A stretch of DNA of 64,000 nt from G963422565 sp963422565 (lineage in GTDB: Bacteria; Pseudomonadota; Alphaproteobacteria; MPNO01): NCBI GenBank assembly GCA_963422565.1, contig OY730228.1, positions 310,001-374,000 of the forward strand, written 5' to 3'. The translations under genes were made by a program, and so were the position numbers. Under the pieces are notes generated by a model, which was not told where the DNA came from, did not search any database, and was given only the letters and a program-made list of their open reading frames with translations. Positions 56,671-64,000 of the stretch are shown here, piece by piece; the stretch's first letter is position 1, and each line of letters begins with the position of its first letter.

Positions 56671-58758
56671 ATGAATCCTCCGCAGCCCCGTTACCGCATC
56701 GGCGTGGATGTGGGTGGGACGTTCACCGATATCATCTGTCTGGACGGCGAGAGCCGGGCGCTTCTGTCCGCCAAGGTACCGTCGATCCCGGACCGCCAAT
56801 GGCGCGGGGTTCTCGAAGCCCTGTCGGAGATCGGGATCGCCGGCGATGCGATCCTCGGCTTCGTTCACGGCACGACCATCGCGACCAATACGCTGCTCGA
56901 GCGGCGCGGCGCGCGGACGGCGCTGGTGACCACCGAGGGGTTCCGCGACACGCTCGAAATAGGGCGCACGCGGCGGCTGATCGGCGGCCTGTTCGACATA
57001 CGTTTTTCCCGGCCGAAGCCATTGGTGCCCCGACGGCTGCGCTTCGAGGTCGGCGAGCGCATGGCGGCCGACGGCTCGGTGCTGCGCGAAGTGGACGAGG
57101 ACGGGCTGACGGAGACCGCCCGACGGATCCGCGAAGCGGGAGCGGACGCGGTTGCGGTCTGCTTCGTCAACGCCTATGTCGACGATGGCAACGAGCGGCG
57201 CGCCGGCGAGATTCTCGGCGCCGCGCTGGACGGGCTGCCGATCTCGGAGTCGGCCGCCGTCGTCCGGGAGCGCGGCGAATTCGAACGCTTCTCCACCTGC
57301 GTCCTGAACGCCTATCTCACCCCCGTCATCCGCTCCTATCTGGCGCGGCTGGCGGGAGCGCTGCGCGCAAGCGGGATCGCGGCGCCGGTCGCGATCATGG
57401 GCTCCAACGGCGGTGCGATGACCCTCGCAAAGGCAGCCGGGTTTGCCGTCGGGACCTTTCTCTCCGGTCCGGTCGGTGGCGTGGTCGGCGCGGTCCGGAT
57501 CTGCGAGATGGCGGGGGTCGACGGCTGCATCACTTTCGACATGGGGGGAACTTCCACCGATGTCGCTCTGATCCACGGCTCCGTCCCCCGAATCAGCCAT
57601 GCCAACCAGATCGATGCCTATCCGCTCCAGGCGCCGCAGCTCGACATCCACACCATCGGCGCCGGCGGCGGCAGCATCGCCCGTCTGCGGGAGGACGGAG
57701 CGCTCGATATCGGACCCGAGAGCGCGGGGGCGGTGCCGGGTCCCGCCTGCTACGGGCGCGGCGGCGTCGAGCCGACCATTTCGGATGCGAACCTGTTGCT
57801 CGGCCGCTTGTCGACGACGCGGGGCCTCGCCGGCGGTCTTCGGCTGTCGCGGCGCCGCGCCGAGACCGCCTTTCGGATCCTCGCAGATCGGTTGGGCGGG
57901 GCAGGGGACCTCGTCGCCCTCGCCGACGGCACCATCAGGATCGCCGTCGCCAAGATGGCGGGGGCGGTTCGCGAGGTGACCGTTCACCGCGGGTTCGACC
58001 CGCGCGATTTCGCCCTGCTGGGCTTCGGCGGCGCCGGCCCGATGCACGTCTTTCTGGTCGCCGAGGAACTCGGCATCCCGAGGGTGCTGATCCCTCGGCT
58101 GCCGGGCCATCTTTCCGCCCTCGGTCAACTGCTCGCGGATCACCGACGCGATGTCGTCCGCGCCTGGGGCGGCCATGTCTCCGCCCTCGATATCGACGCC
58201 TACCGCGCCCAGGCGGAAGCGATGCGCGAGGAAGCGTCCAGCCTGTTGACGGCGGACGGCTTCGCCCCCGCGCGCCAGGACCATGGATTCAGCCTGGACA
58301 TGCGCTATGTCGGACAGTCCTACACGTTGGCGGTGCCCTGCGACCCCGAATCGAGTGCCTGGCACGGCATCCGCCAAGCTTTCGGCGCGCGGCACGCTGC
58401 GGCGTTCGGCCACGACGACGACGCGTCCGAGGCCGAGATCGTCAACGTCCGATTGGTCTCGCGGGGCCTGACCGAGAAGCCCGACCTCTCCTTCGCCCCG
58501 GAGCGGTCGGGCCCGTCGCTCATCGAATCGAGACCGGTCTGGTTCGACGGGTGCTGGGCCGACTGCCCCGTCCATGACCGCGCGGCGCTGGCCGCGGATT
58601 CGGTTCTGGACGGCCCGGCGATCGTCGAGGAGCCCGGCGGTACGGCGATAGTGCCGCCCTCCTGGCGGGTTCGGGTTCATGGGTCGGGAACGCTGGATTG
58701 CCGCTCGACGGCGGGGCATTATGGCGGATCGAACCGAGCGACGGAGCGCGAATCATGA
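56671..58758 (+). CDS. hyuA: Hydantoinase A / oxoprolinase family ATPase subunit (second copy)
   Basis: 695 residues from ATG 56671; a TTG two codons earlier is also possible. Phosphate motifs GVDVGGTFTDII (11-22) and TFDMGGTSTDVAL near 288, HGTTIATNTLLERRG, and the adenosine loop GAGGGSIARL near 330. Pairs with the HyuB ahead of it (99-bp gap), in order B then A, unlike the minus-strand copy. Its TGA overlaps the ATG of the aminotransferase (ATGA at 58755-58758), so the two are coupled. Confidence 0.88.
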   Translation: MNPPQPRYRIGVDVGGTFTDIICLDGESRALLSAKVPSIPDRQWRGVLEALSEIGIAGDAILGFVHGTTIATNTLLERRGARTALVTTEGFRDTLEIGRTRRLIGGLFDIRFSRPKPLVPRRLRFEVGERMAADGSVLREVDEDGLTETARRIREAGADAVAVCFVNAYVDDGNERRAGEILGAALDGLPISESAAVVRERGEFERFSTCVLNAYLTPVIRSYLARLAGALRASGIAAPVAIMGSNGGAMTLAKAAGFAVGTFLSGPVGGVVGAVRICEMAGVDGCITFDMGGTSTDVALIHGSVPRISHANQIDAYPLQAPQLDIHTIGAGGGSIARLREDGALDIGPESAGAVPGPACYGRGGVEPTISDANLLLGRLSTTRGLAGGLRLSRRRAETAFRILADRLGGAGDLVALADGTIRIAVAKMAGAVREVTVHRGFDPRDFALLGFGGAGPMHVFLVAEELGIPRVLIPRLPGHLSALGQLLADHRRDVVRAWGGHVSALDIDAYRAQAEAMREEASSLLTADGFAPARQDHGFSLDMRYVGQSYTLAVPCDPESSAWHGIRQAFGARHAAAFGHDDDASEAEIVNVRLVSRGLTEKPDLSFAPERSGPSLIESRPVWFDGCWADCPVHDRAALAADSVLDGPAIVEEPGGTAIVPPSWRVRVHGSGTLDCRSTAGHYGGSNRATERES

Positions 58759-60098
58759 CGGCGGCAACCATCGCTGGGGGCGCGGTCTCCGAACCGGTAG
58801 ACTCAGAGAGGCGAACGCCGACGCAGGCGGACTATTTCGATGCCGCGCGCCGGATATTGCCGGGCGGCGCCTTCGGCAGCTACGCATTGCCCGAAGATGT
58901 CGGGTTGGTGATCCGCAAGGGGGCGGGCCCCCGTCTGCAGAACGTCGATGGGCGCTGGTATATCGATTATGTCTGCGGTGCGGGAGCGCTCATCCTCGGC
59001 CACGCCCATCCGTCGATCGTCGAGGCAGCCCGGGACCAGGTGGGGGAGGGGCTGCATTTCTTCGGCAACCTGCACGAACCGGCGCTGCGACTCGCCGCGC
59101 GCCTGGTCGAGATCGTCCCCTGCGCCGAAAAGCTGATTTTTTCGACGACCGGCTCGGAGGCGACGGCCTATGCGCTCCGTCTCGCGCGCGCCCATACCGG
59201 CCGCGACAAGATCCTGAAGTTCGAAGGGGCGTTCCACGGCAACCACGACTACTCGATCTTCAGCATCGCGCCGTCCGCGCTCTCCAACTATCCGCACGGT
59301 CGGCCGGATTCGGCGGGCGTCCCGCGCCCGCTTCACGATACCGTCCTGGTCGCGCCCTATAACGATCTCGAAACGGTGCGGCGCATCGTCGAAGCGGAAC
59401 GCGCCGATCTCGCCGCGATCATCGTCGAACCGGTCCAGCGCATCGTCTTTCCGCATCCGGACTTCCTTCCGGGTCTGCGAAAGATCTGCGACGACAACGA
59501 TGTAAGGCTCGTCTTCGACGAGGTCGTGACCGGGTTCCGGCTTGGACTCGGCGGCGCTCAAGCCTATTACGGCGTCACCCCGGATCTCGCGAGCTACGGC
59601 AAGATCGTCGGCGGCGGGGGTCCTCTGTCCTGCGTGGCCGGGCGGGCGGAGATCATCGATCTGGCCGATCCCGCGCGGCGCGGGGAGCCCGCCTTCGTCT
59701 ATGTGAACGGCACGCTTCACGGCAATCCGGTCGCCGCCGCGGCCGGGCTCGCGTCGCTGGAGATGCTCGAGCGCCCCGGCGTCTACGAGGAATTGCACGC
59801 GACCTCCGTGGCCTTCCTGGCCGAGTGTCAGGCAATCATCGACCGGCACCGTCTGCCGGCCTTGGCGGCGGGCGAGGCCTCGCTGTGGCAGATACTGTTC
59901 CTGGATGTCCCTCCCGCGAGCCACGCCGACCTCATGCGCCAGGACACGGCGCGGGCGCGGGCGCTGGACCTCGAGCTCCTCCGCAACGGCGTCTGCGTCT
60001 TGCCCAACGTGCGCCGCTTCACCTCCCTCGTTCATGCGCCCGCCGAATACGAGGATACTCTCGGAGCGCTGGATGCGGCATGCCGCGCCATCGCCTGA
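58755..60098 (+). CDS. Class III PLP aminotransferase (glutamate-1-semialdehyde aminomutase-like)
   Basis: 447 residues. YFDAARRILPGGAFGSYALP is typical of GSA-type/beta-amino acid aminotransferases; IFSTTGSEATAYALRLAR, the PLP-stacking FEGAFHGNHDY, the aspartate in VFDEVVTGFRL and the PLP lysine in YGKIVGGGG near residue 285 are all intact. It is not hemL: context is catabolic, and GGxPLS(C)VAG and RxTS lack GSAM features. It would convert an amino (or beta-amino) acid released by the hydantoinase pair. Overlaps hyuA by 4 bp and the next gene by 19 bp. Confidence 0.85.
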   Translation: MTAATIAGGAVSEPVDSERRTPTQADYFDAARRILPGGAFGSYALPEDVGLVIRKGAGPRLQNVDGRWYIDYVCGAGALILGHAHPSIVEAARDQVGEGLHFFGNLHEPALRLAARLVEIVPCAEKLIFSTTGSEATAYALRLARAHTGRDKILKFEGAFHGNHDYSIFSIAPSALSNYPHGRPDSAGVPRPLHDTVLVAPYNDLETVRRIVEAERADLAAIIVEPVQRIVFPHPDFLPGLRKICDDNDVRLVFDEVVTGFRLGLGGAQAYYGVTPDLASYGKIVGGGGPLSCVAGRAEIIDLADPARRGEPAFVYVNGTLHGNPVAAAAGLASLEMLERPGVYEELHATSVAFLAECQAIIDRHRLPALAAGEASLWQILFLDVPPASHADLMRQDTARARALDLELLRNGVCVLPNVRRFTSLVHAPAEYEDTLGALDAACRAIA

Positions 60099-60793
60099 CG
60101 CCCGGCGCCGTCAAGGGCGGCGCCGTTCTTTTCTCCGAGATGACGCCGGCCCCGGGCGACGATGCGCGGTTCAACGACTGGTACGACCGGCATCACACGC
60201 CGAACCATGTCGGCGGCGTCCCGGGTTTTCTGAGCGCGCATCGCTACGAGGCAGTCGACGGTGACGGCTACTGCGCCGTCTACGAACTCGTCGATCCGGA
60301 CGTTCTGGAGAGCGGCGAGTACCGGGTGCGGAAATACGCGCCGGACGACCGTACCCGCGCCATGCTCGCATCCGTCTCCGGCTTCACCCGCTATATCGGG
60401 AAGGAGATCGCCTGCTTCGGCGACGCCGAAGACGGGCTCGACGCCGAGACCCTGCTCGCCGTCTTCTACGTCGCCGGCGGCGACGACCGTGCCGCGTTGA
60501 TCCGCTGGCACGAGATCGAGCACTGCCCGCTGCTCCCGGTGGGGGCGGACTGGCTGATGTCGCGGATGTTGGACGTGACGGCGTATGATCCGCGGCCGTT
60601 CACCGTCATGGTGCTGCACTATCTCGGGGGCTCGGCAGCGCGCGGTGCGCTCCGGACCGTCGAGGCGCATTCCGCGGAATGCCGCAGGCGTCTTTCGCCG
60701 ACGAGCCGTCCGGCGCCGCATTGCGTGCGATACCGAAGGCGCGGAAGGCGATTCCTGAAGACCGATACCCGACCGATGGGAGAGAAGACATGA
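60080..60793 (+). CDS. Duplicated EthD-like/dimeric alpha-beta barrel protein
   Basis: 237 residues, function unknown. It carries two similar units: FNDWYDRHHTPNHVGGVPGF near residue 30 and IRWHEIEHCPLLPVGADWL near 155, each a WxxxH-x-P-type alpha-beta ferredoxin-like half as in EthD/stress-response barrels. Such domains often act as small-molecule isomerases or monooxygenase helpers. A basic tail of about 30 residues (RRRGRRFLKTD) follows the second unit. ATG 60080 lies in the end of the aminotransferase gene and its TGA overlaps the following ATG, so it is in the middle of a tightly coupled operon. Confidence 0.75.
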   Translation: MPRHRLTPGAVKGGAVLFSEMTPAPGDDARFNDWYDRHHTPNHVGGVPGFLSAHRYEAVDGDGYCAVYELVDPDVLESGEYRVRKYAPDDRTRAMLASVSGFTRYIGKEIACFGDAEDGLDAETLLAVFYVAGGDDRAALIRWHEIEHCPLLPVGADWLMSRMLDVTAYDPRPFTVMVLHYLGGSAARGALRTVEAHSAECRRRLSPTSRPAPHCVRYRRRGRRFLKTDTRPMGEKT

Positions 60794-61167
60794 GCGATCG
60801 ATACGAAGCAGGCCTCGAGATGCGCCGCAGCACGCTGGGCGCGGAATGGGTCGACCCGCAGCTCGAGCGGGCCAAGGAGGACGATTTCGTCGACACGATA
60901 CAGCGGCATGTCACCGAACATTGCTGGGGCTTGGTGTGGACCCGGCCCGGCCTCGACCGCAAGACCCGTTCGATGCTGACGCTGGCGATCTTGACGACCC
61001 TCGGCAAGATGACCGAGCTCAAGGGTCATGTGCGCGGCGCCTTGAACAACGGCTGCACCGTCGAGGAGATTCGCGAGGTGCTGCTTCACGCCACGATCTA
61101 TGCCGGGGTGCCGGCCGGGGTGGACGCCTTCCGCAACGCCAAGGAAGCGCTCGACTCCGCGACGTAG
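60790..61167 (+). CDS. Carboxymuconolactone decarboxylase-family protein
   Basis: 125 residues of the CMD/AhpD-like family. The sequence WGLVWTRPGLDRKTRSMLTLA, TLGKMTELKGHVRGALNNG and EEIREVLLHATIYAGVPAGV match PcaC-type 4-carboxymuconolactone decarboxylases almost block for block; there is no CxxC peroxidase motif. It would decarboxylate or isomerise a lactone. The overlap with the preceding gene (ATGA) places it in the hydantoinase operon, where no other pca gene is present, so an altered substrate is likely. Confidence 0.85.
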   Translation: MSDRYEAGLEMRRSTLGAEWVDPQLERAKEDDFVDTIQRHVTEHCWGLVWTRPGLDRKTRSMLTLAILTTLGKMTELKGHVRGALNNGCTVEEIREVLLHATIYAGVPAGVDAFRNAKEALDSAT

Positions 61168-61185
61168 GGGCCCGCGCGTCCGGCG

Positions 61186-62670
<1,485 letters not shown>

Positions 62671-62672
62671 GG

Positions 62673-63641
62673 ATGGCCGCGGTCGAGACCGGCGCGAGAC
62701 GGCGCGGGGCGGGCTGGCTCTGGGGGCAGATTCCGCTTCTCGCTCTGATCGCGGTCTGCCTCGCGGCGGCGGCGATGTCGGACCGGTTCCTCTCGCCGAT
62801 CAACATCAACAACGTGCTGCTGCAGGGCGCGGTGATGACGGTGATCGCGATCGGCATGACCTATGTGATCATCTGCGGCGGCTTCGATCTCTCGGTCGGC
62901 TCTGTCGTGGCGCTCTCGGGCTGCCTCGCGGCCGCTGTCATGCTCGAGGCGGGCATCGTCCTCGGGGTCGCCGCGGGGATCGCGGTCGGGGCGGTGGTCG
63001 GGCTCGTCAACGGGATGATCGTCACCCGCCTCGACGTCAACCCGTTCATCGCGACGCTGGCGACGATGGTGCTGTTTCGCGGCGCGACGCTCCTCTTCAC
63101 CGGCGGCCGGCCGATCGTGGGCGAGGAGGGCCTCCCGGAACCCTTCATCGCGTTCGGTCTGACCCGTCTGTTCGGAATTCCCTGGCTGGTCTGGCTGCCG
63201 ATCCTGGTGTTCGTCGTCTTCCACTGGATGCTGCATCGGACGCCCTACGGCATTCGCGTCTTCGCCACCGGCGGCAATAGCGAGGCGGCGCATCTGGCCG
63301 GGATCGCGGTCGCGCGGGTGCGAACCTCCGCATATGTCTGGTGCGGAACGCTCGCCGGGCTTGGCGGGGTGATGCTGGCCTCCCGCGTCCAGTCCGGCCA
63401 GCCGACCGCCGGGCTGTTCTACGAACTCACGGCGATCGCCGCCGTCGTGCTCGGCGGCGCGTCGCTGTTCGGAGGCGAGGGCAGGCTCTACAAGTCGGTC
63501 ATCGGCGTTTTCATCATGGTCGTGCTGGCCAACGCGCTGAACCTCGCCGGCGTTCATTCCTACTGGCAGCAGGTGGCGGTGGGAGTCGTGCTGGTGGCCG
63601 CCGCCGCCGCGGACCGTTTGCGCCGCGGCCGGCGGGTGTAA
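62673..63641 (+). CDS. Sugar-type ABC importer permease
   Basis: 322 residues of the BPD_transp_2 (RbsC-like) family with eight to ten hydrophobic segments, the GMTYVIICGGFDLSVGSVVALSG motif near residue 65-87 that is diagnostic for RbsC/XylH, and GVMLASRVQSGQPTAGLFYEL. TAG of the ATPase gene and this ATG are separated by two bases. Single permease, so a homodimer is expected. Confidence 0.9.
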   Translation: MAAVETGARRRGAGWLWGQIPLLALIAVCLAAAAMSDRFLSPININNVLLQGAVMTVIAIGMTYVIICGGFDLSVGSVVALSGCLAAAVMLEAGIVLGVAAGIAVGAVVGLVNGMIVTRLDVNPFIATLATMVLFRGATLLFTGGRPIVGEEGLPEPFIAFGLTRLFGIPWLVWLPILVFVVFHWMLHRTPYGIRVFATGGNSEAAHLAGIAVARVRTSAYVWCGTLAGLGGVMLASRVQSGQPTAGLFYELTAIAAVVLGGASLFGGEGRLYKSVIGVFIMVVLANALNLAGVHSYWQQVAVGVVLVAAAAADRLRRGRRV

Positions 63642-63700
63642 GGTGTAATTCGAGCGCGGCCGGTCTACACTGCCCGGAAGCAAGAGGGAGAGGCTGGAAG

Positions 63701-64000
63701 ATGAGAAAGTCGTCGCTCGCGGCGGTCGCCGCGATCCTGCTCGCGGCCGTCCCGGCGGAGGCCAAGACGATCGGCGTCGCGCTCGCGTCGGATACCAACC
63801 CGTTCTACATCGCGATGCTCGACGGGATCGAGAAACGCGCCGCCGCCAAGGGCCACGAGGTCATCGCCGTCACCGCCAACAACGATGCCGCACGGCAGCT
63901 CGACGGGGTCAACGACCTCATCGCGCGCAAGGTCGACGGCATATTGATCTCGCCGGTCGACGCGAAGGCGCTTTGCGGCGCCTACGCCAAGGCCAAGGAT
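63701..64000 (+). CDS. Periplasmic substrate-binding protein, 3' truncated by window end
   Basis: The first 100 codons only. A cleavable signal peptide (LAAVAAILLAAVPAEA, likely cut after Ala21) is followed by the RbsB-type beginning KTIGVALASDTNPFYIAMLDGIEKRAA and NDLIARKVDGILISPVDAKAL. No lipobox cysteine, so it is a free periplasmic binding protein. A GAGGGAGAGG ribosome site lies 10 bases ahead. Its ligand specificity would decide what the entire operon degrades. Confidence 0.88.
   Translation, partial: MRKSSLAAVAAILLAAVPAEAKTIGVALASDTNPFYIAMLDGIEKRAAAKGHEVIAVTANNDAARQLDGVNDLIARKVDGILISPVDAKALCGAYAKAKD

Noticed and set aside
53629..58719. A minus-strand open frame of nearly 1,700 codons opposite the second hyuBA pair
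   Set aside because: It mirrors the GC-biased third positions of the plus-strand genes, has an Arg/Gly/Asp-rich composition and no recognisable domain. Only its last 78 codons, outside the hyu genes, look real.
58755..60098. hemL (glutamate-1-semialdehyde aminomutase of tetrapyrrole synthesis)
   Set aside because: Catabolic operon context and overlap with hyuA make a biosynthetic role unlikely, though the fold is shared.

Overview
The window is high-GC DNA (roughly two-thirds G+C by eye) with short intergenic spaces and many 4-bp ATGA-type gene overlaps. It is most consistent with an alphaproteobacterial chromosome. The strongest support is the minus-strand block hprK-rapZ-PTS IIA-HPr-ahcY-tsaE-amgK-murU-addB-addA-trxA, an alphaproteobacterial arrangement, together with AddAB instead of RecBCD, a CHCC zinc-finger protein and a DmdC-type acyl-CoA dehydrogenase. 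The family cannot be fixed from sequence alone; a Rhodospirillales-like free-living or associated bacterium is my inference. Every catabolic module here is intact, and I found no transposase, integrase, CRISPR array or rRNA.

Layout. 1-9.3 kb: end of an aminotransferase gene, tRNA-His, phosphoglycerate mutase, an AbrB-family membrane protein, an SDR, and a minus-strand operon of hydantoinase/oxoprolinase A and B subunits plus an acyl-CoA dehydrogenase. 9.5-18.6 kb: a heme-oxygenase-fold protein, a luciferase-like monooxygenase, a metallophosphoesterase, a stand-alone molybdenum hydroxylase, UDP-glucuronate 4-epimerase, gentisate dioxygenase, a GFA protein and a Rieske oxygenase. 18.6-23.3 kb: HtrA protease, ArgG, FolD, YggT, tRNA-Arg, zinc-finger protein, thioredoxin. 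23.4-35.5 kb: the PTS-Ntr/RapZ/AhcY/peptidoglycan recycling/AddAB block. 35.7-38.7 kb: PEP carboxykinase, RidA and a PEP-mutase/isocitrate-lyase family protein. 38.7-41.0 kb: a cupin plus a TPP enzyme. 41.2-44.7 kb: the methylcitrate cycle genes prpD-prpB-prpC. 44.8-52.2 kb: EamA exporter, HIBADH-type dehydrogenase, alanine dehydrogenase, quinone oxidoreductase, then an overlapping set of acyl-CoA ligase, nitroreductase, TrmO and Sua5/YrdC. 52.2-54.6 kb: a gene-poor pocket with an orphan adenine methyltransferase and an inverted-repeat element. 54.6-64 kb: a second hydantoinase B/A pair followed by a class III aminotransferase, a duplicated EthD-like protein, a carboxymuconolactone-decarboxylase-like protein and a sugar-type ABC importer.

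How the genes work together. The central block ties PTS-type phosphorylation (HprK, HPr, EIIA) and RapZ to cell-wall sugar salvage and SAM-cycle housekeeping, with PEP carboxykinase divergent from it. Propionyl-CoA is handled by prpDBC. The flanks are oxidative scavenging modules for aromatics and cyclic amides. The last 9.4 kb looks like one import-and-degradation operon for an unidentified nitrogenous substrate and is the best candidate for an undescribed pathway. No gene in the whole window encodes a recognisable DNA-binding transcription factor. Two related inverted-repeat elements (22.4 kb and 54.3 kb) form a dispersed repeat family.
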